Assembly (NCBI GenBank): GCA_024138025.1
Contig: JAMXBD010002487.1
Coordinates: 124,001-188,000, forward strand
Reading direction: 5' to 3'
DNA from: Combretum micranthum
Lineage: Eukaryota > Streptophyta > Magnoliopsida > Myrtales > Combretaceae
Length of the DNA stretch: 64,000 nucleotides
Shown piece by piece: positions 12,946-25,100 of the stretch. How positions within the stretch are numbered: the stretch's first letter is position 1; the number at the start of each line of letters is the position of its first letter. A program made the translations under genes and the position numbers. Below the pieces are notes generated by a model. The model was not told the origin of the DNA and did not search any database. It saw only the letters and a program-made list of their open reading frames with translations.

Positions 12946-13807
12946 GATGACCCATAAGATGGTTTTTTTTTCTGGATTTAATGTGTGTTTGTGGCATTCC
13001 TTTCGTCAGATTGCTGAACTTTCTTGTATTTCTTAAAATTGTTTTGACACAGAATATCTGTGTTTTAAACCTTGGAACAGGCAAGTTTAGAGTTGCTTGC
13101 TTGTTTGTGATGCTATTCTGGCACTTAAATAAGTTTGATGAATGGTGGTAGTTTTTTAATTCCAATTCAAGGGTTTTGCCATCCATCTATAATGAGAGAA
13201 TGGAACATCACAATGATGCTGCTCCCTTATAAGACTACTCTGTGATGAGACATCCAGTAATATTCCAATTCAATTTCAAGGGTTGTGTTTGTGGTGTTTA
13301 TACGGGCATGGCGTTGCAGTATCGTCTATGGTTCTTAATCGTGGTGAAAAATTAATGGGTACACTATTGATAAAAGTTCCCAATTTAAGAGAACCGATAC
13401 AAAAATGCAAAAACATAGAAGTAGAATTACTGCACTGTAGCACTTGCTTAACCATACAATAAACAATTCAGCACCGATTCCTCAAACCTGACCTTACTGT
13501 AGCAATGTACCACGACGATATCCCATGTGTCCTGCTCTTTAAACTGCTTGTTTACTTTATTGTGATTTAGAGTTTTATTTTTTATTACAGTTTTATTATA
13601 TTTAACAATTCTGTTAGTCTTAATCAGGTAGCGAAGTGTACGGAAATAACCGTATTGGGACCTACTTTATGCAGCATTTTTAGGTATAACCGTATTAGGA
13701 GTTTAGGACCTACTAAATAAGGGATTGGTTCTTTCAAAATGGGATTAGGTTCCATGGTGAGCGTGCGCTGTAGCCATGTGTTGTCTTTTCCAATGCTCTT
13801 CTTCCAC
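12946..13807. other. COX6A 3' UTR and intergenic DNA
   Basis: The first few hundred bases presumably hold the COX6A 3' UTR; no unambiguous polyadenylation signal was pinned down. A short duplicated phrase (TAACCGTATT followed by GG or AGG) occurs near 13650 and 13690. No other gene is seen. Confidence 0.4.
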
Positions 13808-14755
13808 CATCCGTTGTAGATAGTTTGGGGAAGAAACTAATAGTGTTTGGATCTACTTCCAAAAGTGGAATCAGATGGAAACCAATGGAAAAAAGGAAAG
13901 AAAGAAAAATTTTGTTTTGGGAATTCAAGTGAAAGTGAAAAATTGTAGAAAAGAAGCGAAACGAGAGGAAAGTTTTTCACTTTTTCAACCATTTCTTCTC
14001 TCTAAAATTGGAGAAGGGTGGAAAATGGTGAAAAACAAAATTAATTATCAAATTGCCTCATTACTAATATTTTATAAAAATAATATAGGGATAATTTTAT
14101 CAATTATTAATTTTATTTCTCTTCTTCCATTTTCTTTGTAAGTGACCATTCATCATGGATAGTTTGAGAGAGAAACTAATATTGTGTTTGGATCTACTTT
14201 CAAAAGTGGAATAAGACGGAAACCAATGGAAAAAAGGGAAAGAAAATTTTTGTTTTGAGAATTCAAGTGAAAGTGAAAAATTGTAGAAAAAAGGAGAAAT
14301 GAGTGGAAAGTTTTCCACTTTTTAAACCATTTCTTCTCTCCAAAATGGGAGAGAAAGTGGTGAAAAATGGTATAAAACAAAGTTAATTAACAACTTGTCT
14401 TCTTTACTAATATTTTATAAAAATAATATAAGATAATTTTGTCAATTATTAACTTTATTTTCTTCTTTTTGTAGAAACAAGAGAATGAGTGAAAAGTTTT
14501 CTACTTTTTAAACCATTTCCTCTCTCCAAAATTAAAGAGAAATGGTGGAAAATGGTAAAAAAACAAGATTAATTACAAATTGCCTTCCTTAGTAATATTC
14601 TAAAAAAAATGATATAGAAATAATTTTATTAATTGCTAATTCTATTTTTCTTTTTTTCTTTCTCTTCCATTTCCTTCATAAGTTATTAAATATAAAACAA
14701 ACTTTCCGCCCATTTTTATTTCCACCTATTTCCACTTGGCTTTAAACAAAGTTGC
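13808..14755. repeat. Tandem array of a 341-bp MITE-like unit (2 full copies plus 1 truncated)
   Basis: The phrase GTGTTTGGATCTACTT occurs at 13843 and again at 14184, 341 bp apart, and the following 300 bp align: AAAAGTGGAA, then AACCAATGGAAAAAAGG, then AATTCAAGTGAAAGTGAAAA, then ACCATTTCTTCTCTC. A third copy begins near 14468 but lacks roughly its first 150 bp. The array closes at 14700-14755 with TTTCCACTTGGCTTTAAACAAAG, roughly the reverse complement of the unit's start. This suggests one inverted-repeat element whose interior was multiplied. Open frames within it are by-products of the repeat. Confidence 0.7.
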
Positions 14756-14836
14756 CAAGGACAGCACAAGGCTCTTCAGGTCTCAAGCATTTCTTCTCTT
14801 TTGCCTTCTACCATGTTAAACATTTCTGAAAACAGT

Positions 14837-14944
14837 TAGTCCAGAAGCTGTCTAATTACACAATATAAGTGCAGTAATACTGCAGAAGTATAGTCTAGTA
14901 GCTGTCTAATTACACAATATACGTGCAATAATACTGCAGAAGTA
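14837..14944. repeat. Direct 54-bp tandem duplication
   Basis: Two adjacent copies, 14837-14890 and 14891-14944, share TAGTC, AGCTGTCTAATTACACAATA and GCA.TAATACTGCAGAAGTA with only a few substitutions. It is a small local duplication in intergenic DNA with no known role. Confidence 0.75.
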
Positions 14945-16052
14945 AAAGTTTGGAACCATTGCACGACGAAATTAGATGTTTTGAAAATATATCCTCATCA
15001 GAAATGGATATTTTTCATTATATTTCTATTAAATTTTTTAAATTATCCTCTTAAAATACTATCACATATATATAAATAGAAAAAATATATATAATATTAT
15101 AATAATCTTATATAGTTTATTATAAGTACAAATATCAATACGATATTAGTAATTGATTTGTGATTGAAAAATGAAATTAAAGGAAAAGTAAATTGAGAGG
15201 ATCCATATCAATCCTCAACTCACCCTAAGAAATTCTTCCTAGAAAACTGATAAAGAATATATAAATAGTTAAAAAGAAACATATAACTGAAGTATCTATG
15301 AAAGGAAAGCGAGAGCATTGTAAAATCATCTAAAACGCTGAAGCTAAAGCTAAAGCTAAATGGGGAGTGATATTGAGAATTGAGATTATTCTAGATAGTC
15401 TATCAATCATCCAATATGACTTGTTCTTATTTCCTTAATCTTCCTGAATTATGCTCTTGGAATATGGAATCTGCATTTCACATTTACAGCCAAGCAGTGT
15501 CCATTGGGTGCAACAGCCGCAGCCCCATGTTTTCCTCTTCTGTTTTCAATCCTGAAACATTTTAGACATCTAGAACATCATTAATTTAACATGCTACAAG
15601 TGATTGCTTGAATATAAGCAAAATCAAGATGCTCAATGATGCCAAACCTTGGATTGCTCGAATTGCCCTACCTCATTTGTGCCTGATTCTAGGCAGAAAT
15701 AGAATAGTTTGAAACCAACACCATAACAACTCACTACAAACCCGAGATCCATGTGCTTGGAACGTGTTTATACGTTATACCATGATAAGCAGTTAAACAC
15801 TGGCGGAAAACAAATTAGGAAAGCAACTTCACAACATTTAAAACCTGCCCTAATAGTGTTTAGTTTACAAAATAACATCGCATCGAAGCCCTTATGTGAA
15901 ACTCTTCCTAATGATGAGAGTAACATGGTTGTCATCACAAATAACTGAAATATGCAAAGAGCCATACAAAGACTTCTTCATCGCTCAAAATGATAGAGGT
16001 TACGTATATTCAAAACACCAACAAGCAGAGGAACCCACCTTTTCCAAATGCT
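14945..16052. other. Intergenic DNA and probable 3' UTR of the acidic-protein gene
   Basis: No coding region is recognised. The right part, about 15450-16052, is less AT-rich and presumably transcribed on the minus strand as the 3' UTR of the neighbouring gene. A triple GCTAAA repeat (about 15340-15360) is the only simple pattern seen. Confidence 0.35.
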
Positions 16053-16101
16053 TTACTCAGCAGCAGCAGCATCTTTGCTGTTCGTCCCACCATTTCCTGA
16101 A

Positions 16102-18201
16102 TCAGGTAAGGTTCTCCAAGTCAGTCCTGACCTCTTTCACTTCCTGCGGGACTGATTGATCCACTGTCCCAGTCTTGTCCCCATTATCCTCATTTGTACT
16201 CCCGGTTGTTCCTTCAGTAGATGGTGATTTCTGCTCATTCTCACCATTACCATTATGCTGATGGTTGTCATTATCTTTACCATCTGAGGCATTGTTATTT
16301 CCTTCCTGGCTTACTGTTTCAGAGGACTCAACCTGTTTCACTTGCCCATCATCTGTCTTGTTATTTGTATCCGTAGCATCATTTTTGTTATCAGCATTGG
16401 TTGCATTCTCTTTCTGTTCCTCTTGAGCATTGATATTATCTGTGTTGGAGGGAACATCATTCTCATGTTGGCCAGAGTCCAAAGAATCAACATGCTCCTT
16501 TTGTCCTGCACCTGAATTTTCATCCGTCTTCAATGCCAAAACATTTTCTTGTTTCTGTTCTACTGCACCTTCATTTTGGTGGATTTCGCCTTGAGAACCA
16601 TCTTTTTCACTCTTAGCAACAGTTTCTAAACTATGTTCCGTCTCACCAGATGAGTTGCCATCGTTATTTGATTCCAAAGTCCCAGAAGTATCTTTAAACC
16701 CTTCATCACTGTTTTCTTTCAAAATAGTCGTGGTGGAAGGTGTTTCATCAGAGACTGTCTGCTCACCCTGTCCAGCTGCATCCGATTTTTCTGAGTGGTC
16801 ACCCCCTTTCTCATTAGAGTCTTCATTAGAAGTTTTTGACTCTGCTCTGCCATCTTGTGCTATTGTAGCATTGGAACCATCCTGCACTTCTACATTAACA
16901 GAATCTGTCTTAGCCTCCTCCAGAGTGTTCTCTGCTTGCTGGTGGTCATTAGATTCACTTGCCTTATTCTCTGTCTCCTCCTTCTTACTTTCAACAGCAC
17001 CTTCTTCGAGAGTGTTCTCTGCTTGCTGGCGGTCATTAGATTCGCTTGCCTTATTCTCTGTCTCCTCCTTCTTACTTTCACCAGCACCTTCTTCAGAAGC
17101 AGTTTCCTTCTTAGAACTGCCATCATCCGTTGTTTCAGTATTATTGTTAGCAACTGACTTGCTCTGATCGTCAAAAACATGAGAACCATTTTCCTTATTC
17201 TCTTGCTCATGATTACCCTCATTTTTCTCCTTGTTCTCAGACTCATTGTGTTTGTCAGAATTTTCAGCATTACCTTCTCCGTCTCCAGATGGCATCTCTT
17301 GAGTATCATGGACAACTGCACTAGAAGCATCATCTCCTTTGTAATGTTCTTCCCTTGCAGCCTCATTGCTTCTTTCATTTCCATCATCAACCTGCCCTTC
17401 TGATTCTGATTTACCAATTTCCTGAATATTAGTCTCATCTTCTCCCTCTTTCTGTTTGCCATCAGAATCTTCCTTTTCATCTCTAGTTTGTGTCTCTTGA
17501 CTATCTGAAGTTTCATTTGTTTCATTGTTGGTTTCAAGGAGGTCACCACCCTTCCTGTCTCCATCTTCATTCTTTTTAATCTCATACTTATTGTCACCTT
17601 CCTTTACCTTGTTTTCTTCATTTTTCTCATCGTCTCGATCTTCCTTCTCTCCATTCTCTTCATTTCCATAATTCTCTCCATTGTTTTCAGAGGTTTCACC
17701 ATCCATCCTGTCTCCATCTACATCCTCTTTGCTCTCAAACTTATCACCATCGTCCTCTTTGTTCTCCTCAATTACTTCATTTGTCCTTTCCTCCATGGCC
17801 TTTTCTGAGCCTGAAGAGTCATCTCTCTGCTCGGTTTCTTCCTCAGATTTATCGTGTTCTTGTGCTTGATTGTCCTCTGTTCCACCTCCAAGATCAACAT
17901 TATCTTCAGACTTGCCTTCATCATCTTCACTCTTTGTTTCTTCTTCCTCCTCCTCCTCTTCCTTATGCCTCACATCTTTCACAGAAGGATCAACCACTTG
18001 AGGGTTGAGGTCTTTCCTCCCCAGATTTACCACATCATTTGCAGCTTTTGCGCTTTCATCATACACTGCCTTTTTACTCTGGGAATGCCTGACTTGGTAA
18101 AGCAGCCAGACACAAACACCAACAAGCAGTAGTATTTGCAGAGCATGTTTCACCTTAAAACCTTTTGACCTTTGGCTTCTACGAGGAGAAAGCCTAAACA
18201 T
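16102..18201 (-). CDS. Uncharacterised acidic, membrane-anchored plant protein
   Basis: One coding exon of 699 codons. The chosen start is the ATG at 18201-18199 (M-F-R-L-S-P-R-R-S-Q-R-S-K-G), because a pyrimidine-rich tract and AG splice acceptor lie just upstream, making further in-frame sequence to 18330 intronic. The N-terminus is strongly basic (residues 3-19), followed by one hydrophobic segment (about 20-37), the layout of a type II signal anchor. The remaining 660 residues, predicted lumenal or extracellular, are low-complexity Glu/Asn/Asp/Ser/Lys-rich with an eight-Glu run (81-88), several N-x-S/T sequons and a 29-residue tandem duplication (about 370-427). I recognise the basic N-terminus plus anchor as a conserved plant family of unknown function, often auto-named dentin sialophosphoprotein-like from composition alone. 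The called stop may result from a one-base insertion, since the +1 frame runs on to 16053. No function is assigned. Confidence 0.85.
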   Translation of the reverse strand: MFRLSPRRSQRSKGFKVKHALQILLLVGVCVWLLYQVRHSQSKKAVYDESAKAANDVVNLGRKDLNPQVVDPSVKDVRHKEEEEEEEETKSEDDEGKSEDNVDLGGGTEDNQAQEHDKSEEETEQRDDSSGSEKAMEERTNEVIEENKEDDGDKFESKEDVDGDRMDGETSENNGENYGNEENGEKEDRDDEKNEENKVKEGDNKYEIKKNEDGDRKGGDLLETNNETNETSDSQETQTRDEKEDSDGKQKEGEDETNIQEIGKSESEGQVDDGNERSNEAAREEHYKGDDASSAVVHDTQEMPSGDGEGNAENSDKHNESENKEKNEGNHEQENKENGSHVFDDQSKSVANNNTETTDDGSSKKETASEEGAGESKKEETENKASESNDRQQAENTLEEGAVESKKEETENKASESNDHQQAENTLEEAKTDSVNVEVQDGSNATIAQDGRAESKTSNEDSNEKGGDHSEKSDAAGQGEQTVSDETPSTTTILKENSDEGFKDTSGTLESNNDGNSSGETEHSLETVAKSEKDGSQGEIHQNEGAVEQKQENVLALKTDENSGAGQKEHVDSLDSGQHENDVPSNTDNINAQEEQKENATNADNKNDATDTNNKTDDGQVKQVESSETVSQEGNNNASDGKDNDNHQHNGNGENEQKSPSTEGTTGSTNEDNGDKTGTVDQSVPQEVKEVRTDLENLT
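16922..17095 (-). repeat. 87-bp in-frame tandem duplication within the acidic-protein gene
   Basis: Copies at 16922-17008 and 17009-17095 are nearly identical and encode two successive 29-residue units of the type L-E-E-G-A-V-E-S-K-K-E-E-T-E-N-K. The length is a multiple of three, so the frame is kept. The near identity points to a recent duplication. Confidence 0.88.
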
Positions 18202-19290
18202 TTTGCTGACACGCAAGTCAGCCTGATCGAATGGAAAAAAAAAAAAAAGCCTCCTGAAATATTCCAGCAGAATGATGAACCACTGAACTGCAAATAAATA
18301 AAATCCACAGATTCTATTAGGTTTACACAAAGAAACTGTTTTGCACAGGTTTCTATCAATGGATCCGGTTTTATCTTTGCAATATGAGAACTTCTACAGT
18401 CCTATAGCAAGACTATCCATTTCATCATCTATCCATTAAGATTAATATAACTATTAATGCAAGGAGAATTTTAAAGGTCAGATCATAAGCTGAATGATCC
18501 CGTGAATTGGACATAGAAAAACCCTTGTAATGTATGCTGATTAGATTTCATTTCCTCACATAGCATTTAGCATTCAAGAGATCACTGACACAGCAAGCAA
18601 AAAGCCATAGAGAACAGAGAGCTGAACAAAGAGTATGCAACTATAACGTGATCATAGGATAGTCTAAAGGATTATTTCTTTCTAACTGCATTACTTATGA
18701 AAAAATAATAGTTTGGTGATACGCTTTCACATACAAACTGTTCCTACAGTCTCCATTTCAAATTTAACTATTTCACTTCCAGATACTGACTCACTACCAT
18801 AAAGCACAGAGCAAAAGTAGAACCAAAAATGGTGATATCATGAACAGATCTCAAATCATTACAAGTGAAAATAAGAACTCTTATTCATAGATGAATAGAG
18901 CAGATACGTATTTGACTAAATCAAGCAAAAGAAGGAAATCCCGCATTTATAACATTATACAAATTACACCACACTATCACAAACACAATTCAAACAAATT
19001 AAAATTTTCAACAAACCAAGGAAGAACCAATCGAAATTAAAACATGCCCAAATTGCAAATTCATATGAAGATGCAAAAATACAAGCCAAGACTCGAACTT
19101 TATGATCAGAATTACAGTGAAAACTAGATCTGGGCTAAAATAAGGGATAGAAAGTGTAAAAAACGAGTAAAGGTCATACCCAGTAACGAATTAAGTCCAA
19201 AGATCCAACCTTTACGACCAGAAAAGAACAGTGTTTGTAAATTAAGTGTCGGTAGGAGATTGATAATGGAGTTTGAAAGACAATATGGGG
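18202..19290 (-). other. 5' UTR with probable 957-bp leader intron of the acidic-protein gene
   Basis: On the minus strand a non-coding first exon (about 19290-19180) ends TTACTGG and is followed by a GTATGA donor (GT at 19179-19178). The acceptor is TTCCATTCGATCAG, with AG at 18224-18223 after a run of about 13 T. Exon 2 then starts at 18222, 21 bases before the ATG. The intron is inferred from splice-site quality alone. Confidence 0.6.
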
Positions 19291-19316
19291 ATACGGGCGT
19301 TGGTGAAAAAGGTGGC

Positions 19317-19328
19317 TTTATAAATAAA
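19317..19328 (-). promoter_or_regulatory. Candidate TATA box of the acidic-protein gene
   Basis: The minus strand reads TTTATTTATAAAG here, about 30 bp before the inferred start of the first untranslated exon. Spacing and sequence suit a plant TATA box; the transcription start is estimated, not seen. Confidence 0.55.
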
Positions 19329-19459
19329 CAACAACCATAAGAAAAAGTGTGGTTTTTGATAAATACAAAGAGTTGAAATGGTTGGGGCGTGAAGAAATGG
19401 GCGAGTGAGTGAAGTTGAGGTGTCTCTCTCTGTTTTAGAAAAAATGGCTTTGTCAAATT

Positions 19460-22165
19460 TTAGCCCGGAGGCCTATATCTTTGCTTCTTTGATGGTTTTT
19501 GAGGATGAAGAATGAGGGTTAAGTGGGCCTATCATAGTGTTTAGGAGATAGGGATGTTTTAAGAGCTTTCATCTTTTTATGTAGGACTGGAAGTAAAGGC
19601 TTGTAGTGGTTAAGTTAGATAAGAAATTCGACTTCTAAATGTGATGGGTAAAGCCCATTACACTAAAACAAACTAAAGAGCTAGGTGAGTAAGATGAAAG
19701 ACTGTTGAAGAAATTTTTTGACTCATGAATTGGAGAAAGAAGTATGGATATAGCTTCCTCAACACAATGAATCTAGTAGACTTATATCAATCAAGGGATC
19801 TTCTTCTTGTTTCTTAAGAGTATATTGCAAAGAAAGAAAATTAGTTCCTCTATTGTGTTGAGTCTGTCTACTAGAGGGGAGACTATCATCTAAGATGTTA
19901 TGGAGTAGGGCTAGGGCATCATTTTGGTGCATACTTAGCACGTACTTGATTATCTCATTCATTTGTTTGTATGCTAATTTTTATCCTTTTCTACAAGAGG
20001 AAAGGTTAAGTAGTTGGTTGGTTTCAAAAGGATATTTTACTATCAAATCCAAAGAAGGAAAAGCTTGCTAAGAGTAAAAAAAGGAACTTGGGTGCCTAGC
20101 AGGGTTCAAATGCTAATCAAATTAGCATGTCTCCCTTTTAAATTTGAGATTAACTTATGCATCATCGACCTAGAGTCGATGAAAGGGGGAGATATGAAAA
20201 GCATAATGCGATTGTTGCAGTTTCATGTTAACAAAGCAAGAAAATCAAGTCTACTTAAGAACTGCCTTCACGACTCAAGCCCTATAATGTAAAAGGCTTT
20301 GTCAACTAAGGATGCAAAATCAAAGAAAACCAGATAAGCTATAAGCTAACAATAAAAAATTTTTTATTGCTTTCAACAACATAAAAGGATCGGTAGAAAG
20401 TGAGCATGAGGACTGCCAAGAAAGAGGTTGAGGAAGTGAAGCGAGCTACTTTACAGATTAAAATTAGTTCCAATGTAAATTAATTAAGCTCTAAGAGCAA
20501 GTTGACAAGCAAGGATCAGAATTGAAAGATTAGATGAACCTCATAAATAGGATGAACGTAGGAGAGGAAGTCTTTGACTCTTTGACGAAAAAAGTAGTGA
20601 ACGATTGGCATGCAAGTAAGGACTTCAAGATAAAGATGGCCATTGTTGCTAAAGGAGTTGTTAAATTCATCCTTAAGGAATTCAAAGAGTTATACAGTTG
20701 TTTGTCCATTGATTGGTTCAAGTATGATAGTATCTTGAACACTAAAGAGAATAATGCTAAGCAGGATGGCAATCATCCTACTCTTCAAGCAACAGAGGCC
20801 TTCATGTTAACTAAGCTAAAGAAAACTAATCCAAATTGGAGGGGTAGTTAGACAAGTCAACTCAAAGTATGTTGTCACTCCTCTTGTAAGTCATATAAGG
20901 CCTAAAACTATTCAGGCTAAATTTAGTGAAGGGGGTAGGTAGGAGGAGTAGAACATTACTATTGAAGGTAAACCATTCGGGATGAGCCTATGATTGACAT
21001 TGCTAAGTTTGATGACATCTTAATTGATTCGCCTGTTCCTTTCACTAAGATAAGTGTCATAGTTCAAGAATAAACTTATGATTCATTAGAGGCATTGACC
21101 CAGCATGAAGGGATCAATTAAGGTTCAATGATGTTGCTTTTCTTTTCTATTTTTGTTCATACTCTTTATCTTCTTTTTAGCTAATGTAATATATTTATGA
21201 TATAGGCTAAGAACGATGTAATTTTATGCTTAATTCAAATGGAATGAATGTTTCATTTTGCTTCTCCTTTATCCTTTAGTTTTTTTTTTTTTTTTTTTTT
21301 AAGTTGAGAAATTTTAGCAATATAGAATTCTTAGATCTTTGTGCCAAATTACTTTAGTCAAGTTATAGACTTAATTCAAGTTATTTCAATTGCCTAAGTT
21401 TAATTTCAAAAATTCCAAAATGCATGCACCATATCTTTAGAAAGACTAAGATTTATGCCACGCCATTATAATCTTTCTGATATTGTAGTAGGGCTATCAA
21501 ATAGCATAGGCCACAAAATCATATTTGTTAGGGATCTAAAGACTAAGGATTATCGATGAATCAAATACCTAGAGATTTGTTATGGCTTTGAATTAAATTT
21601 AACATCATCCTTAAAGATTTCATGTCTCTCACTTCTTCTATAAATAAGGGTCAAAGGTCTTCATTTATTAATATCACTCCATGTTTTCTTCTTTTTCTCT
21701 TTATTCTCTCTCTAACATGTCTCTTGTAAGCGTCTTGTGATTGGAAAAAGCAAATTTTTTTAAATAATTCCGAGGATCACTAGAGGACCCATGTTTGAAA
21801 AATATTCAAAGATTTCTATGGGCAAAACAATGTTTTCACATGATGGCATCAAATGGGTCCTATGGCTCTAAGAATAGGTAGTTATAAAATCAATATATAC
21901 TGTATTTTAAGCTAATAGACAACTATTGCACTTATAAGTCCTCAGATATTTTGGTGCTCTTAGATGAGAACCTTAGAGCTAATATAAAAAAAAAAAAAAA
22001 AAAAAAAACTAAAACTGACCCAAGTTAAAGTTGAACTCTAGAAACCTTAGATGGGATCAGATAAAAGCTCAATAATCTTAGGATATTAAATAATTTGAGT
22101 AAAGCTTGAAACCCTAAAGATAATTAATTTAACAAAAACATATCATTGCCAAAATAATTTCATAT
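19460..22165. other. TE-like intergenic DNA with broken plus-strand frames
   Basis: No host gene is recognised. Two plus-strand frames look like pieces of a decayed protein: 20014-20292 (basic) and 20534-20851 (K-K-V-V-N-D-W-H-A-S...F-K-E-L-Y), with charged coding-like sequence between them broken by stops. They may belong to a transposon-encoded protein, but I cannot name the family. Homopolymer runs occur at about 21280-21300 (T) and 21986-22008 (A). The right end abuts solo LTR C. Confidence 0.35.
20534..20851 (+). pseudogene. Unidentified decayed protein fragment, possibly TE-encoded
   Basis: A 105-codon open frame with soluble, charged composition and Trp/Phe/Tyr spacing that looks protein-like. 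Related-looking sequence precedes it from about 20400 (A-K-K-E-V-E-E-V-K-R-A-T), separated by stops. No domain is recognised. Similar coiled-coil-plus-tail proteins occur in plant transposons, but that is only an impression. It has no visible promoter or splice signals. Confidence 0.25.
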
Positions 22166-25100
22166 TGTCACGCCCCAAAGGGTACCCTAAACGCGACAGT
22201 CCACCACACTCGATATTTAAACTTAAGTATGGCATCCTTAGTCATCCCATAAGTTTACATATTGAGTGTAAGGTGTACTCACACAACTTTTAGGATCACA
22301 CTTTGATTCGAGTAGTCTTAAGAAAGCATACATAGCATTAAGAATATAAATCACAACAAGATAAATAGTTAAACTTTACAAAAGCCAAGGGGGCATACCC
22401 CCGCCAAAATAATAGGAGTCTACATCGTTTAGCTCCAATTACAATATCTGAATTACATTAAAGAGATTTTCCTAGAAGTCCACGCCTATACTAGGTCCCG
22501 ACTTCCTCAAAAGCTCTTTAATCCAATGTGATAAACCTGCACAAAGTGTCCTCTCGGAACATCCAAAAATAGGAACACTGCAACAAAAACTATTGGGGTA
22601 TAAGCTAATTGCTTAGTGAGATTCATTTTCCAAGTAACATACTCGACCAAGCTAAAATATCTATACAAGCAAGTTATAATTAAGCAACCATATGAATGCA
22701 CAAGCAAATGAGCAAGCATAACTTTCCGGTAGTCATAAGTGAATGATTTACGCCCTCCATTCGGGGTTTGGGGTAGTTCATAAGTCATGCAACTACAATT
22801 CCAAAGTTGGTCCATAAGACATGCAACCATAGTCCCAATCTTAAGTGGGGTGGTCCATAAGACATGCAACCACAATTTTTAATGTTGGTCCATAAGTCAT
22901 GCAACCATAGTTTCATTATTTGAATGGGGTGGTCCATAAGTCATGCAACCCTAGTCCCCTTCATTAAAGACCCGCTGCCTCCCAAATACACCTTTGTCCC
23001 ACCAAAGGCATACTCGACAATGATATGTGACTCACTACGTGATATGCATGTACAATTTATTCATATAATCATGGTATATTAATTAGATAATTTAAAAGTG
23101 ACCATACAAATTTCAGACATTCCAAATCTATACTAGCTCATACAAGATTATTGCAACAAAGCTTGCCTCGATATACTTATCGTTCATTCATGCAAGTTTA
23201 GATCACCATTCAATCACAATTTTATCTTTTCCTAAGTCTAATGCCACTACTACTACAAGCACATCCAAGAGCATAATTAATTGAGAAATGAACTCACTTG
23301 TCCATGTAGTGAAAATCCACTAGTCGTAATAGTCCTCGGGAAGTGGTAACCCGTCCTCCAATTCACCTAAGTACAAAGAATACCCTCAATGAGTATCTCT
23401 TATGAAGTTCTATTAAACTTAACAATTTTATTTACTAAGTTCGTCAATTTCCGCCTAGGTTGAATCCTTAACTTAAAAAGGTCATATCTAACTCATTTTA
23501 ACTCGGAATTTAGCTTATAATATACCGATTTATACCTACTTCGAAAGAGCTATCTATTTCTAAAGTTAATTCAAACATTTAAGGTCATTTAGGGGTCGGA
23601 AACATACTGTACAGTAGGGTTGCGAAAATTCCAAGATTTGAGCCTTTGTGAAAAATTGCCATATCTACTCTATTTAACTACTTAGACCAACTTATTTTAG
23701 TCCTAAACTTGCAAGGAGATTCTCAAAACAAAATTAAGAGATTACACACTTATCTAATACCAAACATAAAGTTCAAATGAAACTTCTAAGAATCCATTTT
23801 CATAAAACCGAAATTTACAAGTTGAAACTCATTGTCTTGTTTTGAGTAATTCCTTTACTAAAACTTACTTAGTTCAATGAAAATAATTTTCCTATATTAT
23901 ATATCATCAAAGCATTCCATTTTCAATATAAAATACTTGTTTTGAGATCTAAAAGAAGGTTTTAAAAATTGGTCTCCCCATAATTACGAATTTCCTCTTT
24001 GAAGTTTACAATGAAACAAGACCTAAATTTTGTCTTTTACAAACACTTGATTTAAGCAATACCTTTTAGGAAAACTCATTTAAACTTATGAAAATTCATT
24101 CCTTAAGATATCTATACCAAGAGCCCTTTATATTTTTGTCTAAATCTTCATTTTAAAGTTGAATGATGGGTTCCAAAAATGGGTCTTGGTCTAGATCCGA
24201 ATTTTCATAAATTTATTTTGGACATATCTCTTGAGAAAATTCATCAAAACTCATGAAAAACAACCCATTACATATTATATCTAAGAACCCTTCATTTCTT
24301 GAATAAAATCCTCATTTTTGAGTTGGAAAACATGTTTTTATTTTAGATCTTTGTCTTGATCCGAAAATACAATTTTTGTTTTTGAAAATAAACTTTGAAA
24401 ATCAACTTTGATTCTTGTAAGATGAAGTCTTGATGATATACATCCATCAAACCTTCATTTTCTTAACAAAAACTTCCATTTTAAGACTTGAAAGGGGTTT
24501 TTAAAATAGGTGCATTGACAAGTTACGAATTTTACTTTTTCATTCAAACTCAAATCTAAGATCTACTCAAATATCAACCATGAAACATAAGAAAAACTGG
24601 TAGTAGGCCTTAAACTTCTAGATCTACACATAAACATAACTAAAGCTTGTAAAACTCTAGATCTACAAGTTATCACAAAACAAGAAGATAAACAAGCCTT
24701 CATATAACAAAAATACTAAGAACAAAAGAGATCATCATCTAGAGGAGTGTTTCAACTTCTTGGCATCATCATCCATAGTTTTAAGCTTGTGGAATGTCCT
24801 TTGATGCATGAAACATCCAATATCATCCTATAACATCTTATGAGAGCTAAAAGAGGAGATTACCTAAATATTTGCAAGAAATATGTGGAAGCAAGAAAAA
24901 AAATGGTGGCAGCTTGTTTTAAGAAGACAAGGCAAGAAGAAGGAAAAGAGAGGAAAAAGAGAGAGGAAAAATATAGGGTTTGTAAAGTGAAAGAGGGAAG
25001 GAATGAGATGTTTAAATAGAGATAAAGTGTGTTAAATAATTTAAAAAAAAATAAAACAGCAGCTGCATGGAGGGGGGCTGGCGTGATTGATGTGGTGTAG

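Noticed and set aside
16655..17167. 170-codon plus-strand open frame opposite the acidic-protein gene
   Set aside because: It is the antisense of a Glu/Ser-rich coding repeat, giving a Ser/Leu/Phe-rich shadow with no family features.
18202..18330. Upstream in-frame ATG extending the acidic protein by 43 residues
   Set aside because: The extension crosses a 13-base T-run and a good AG acceptor, and would place a second hydrophobic stretch before the conserved basic N-terminus; it reads as intron.
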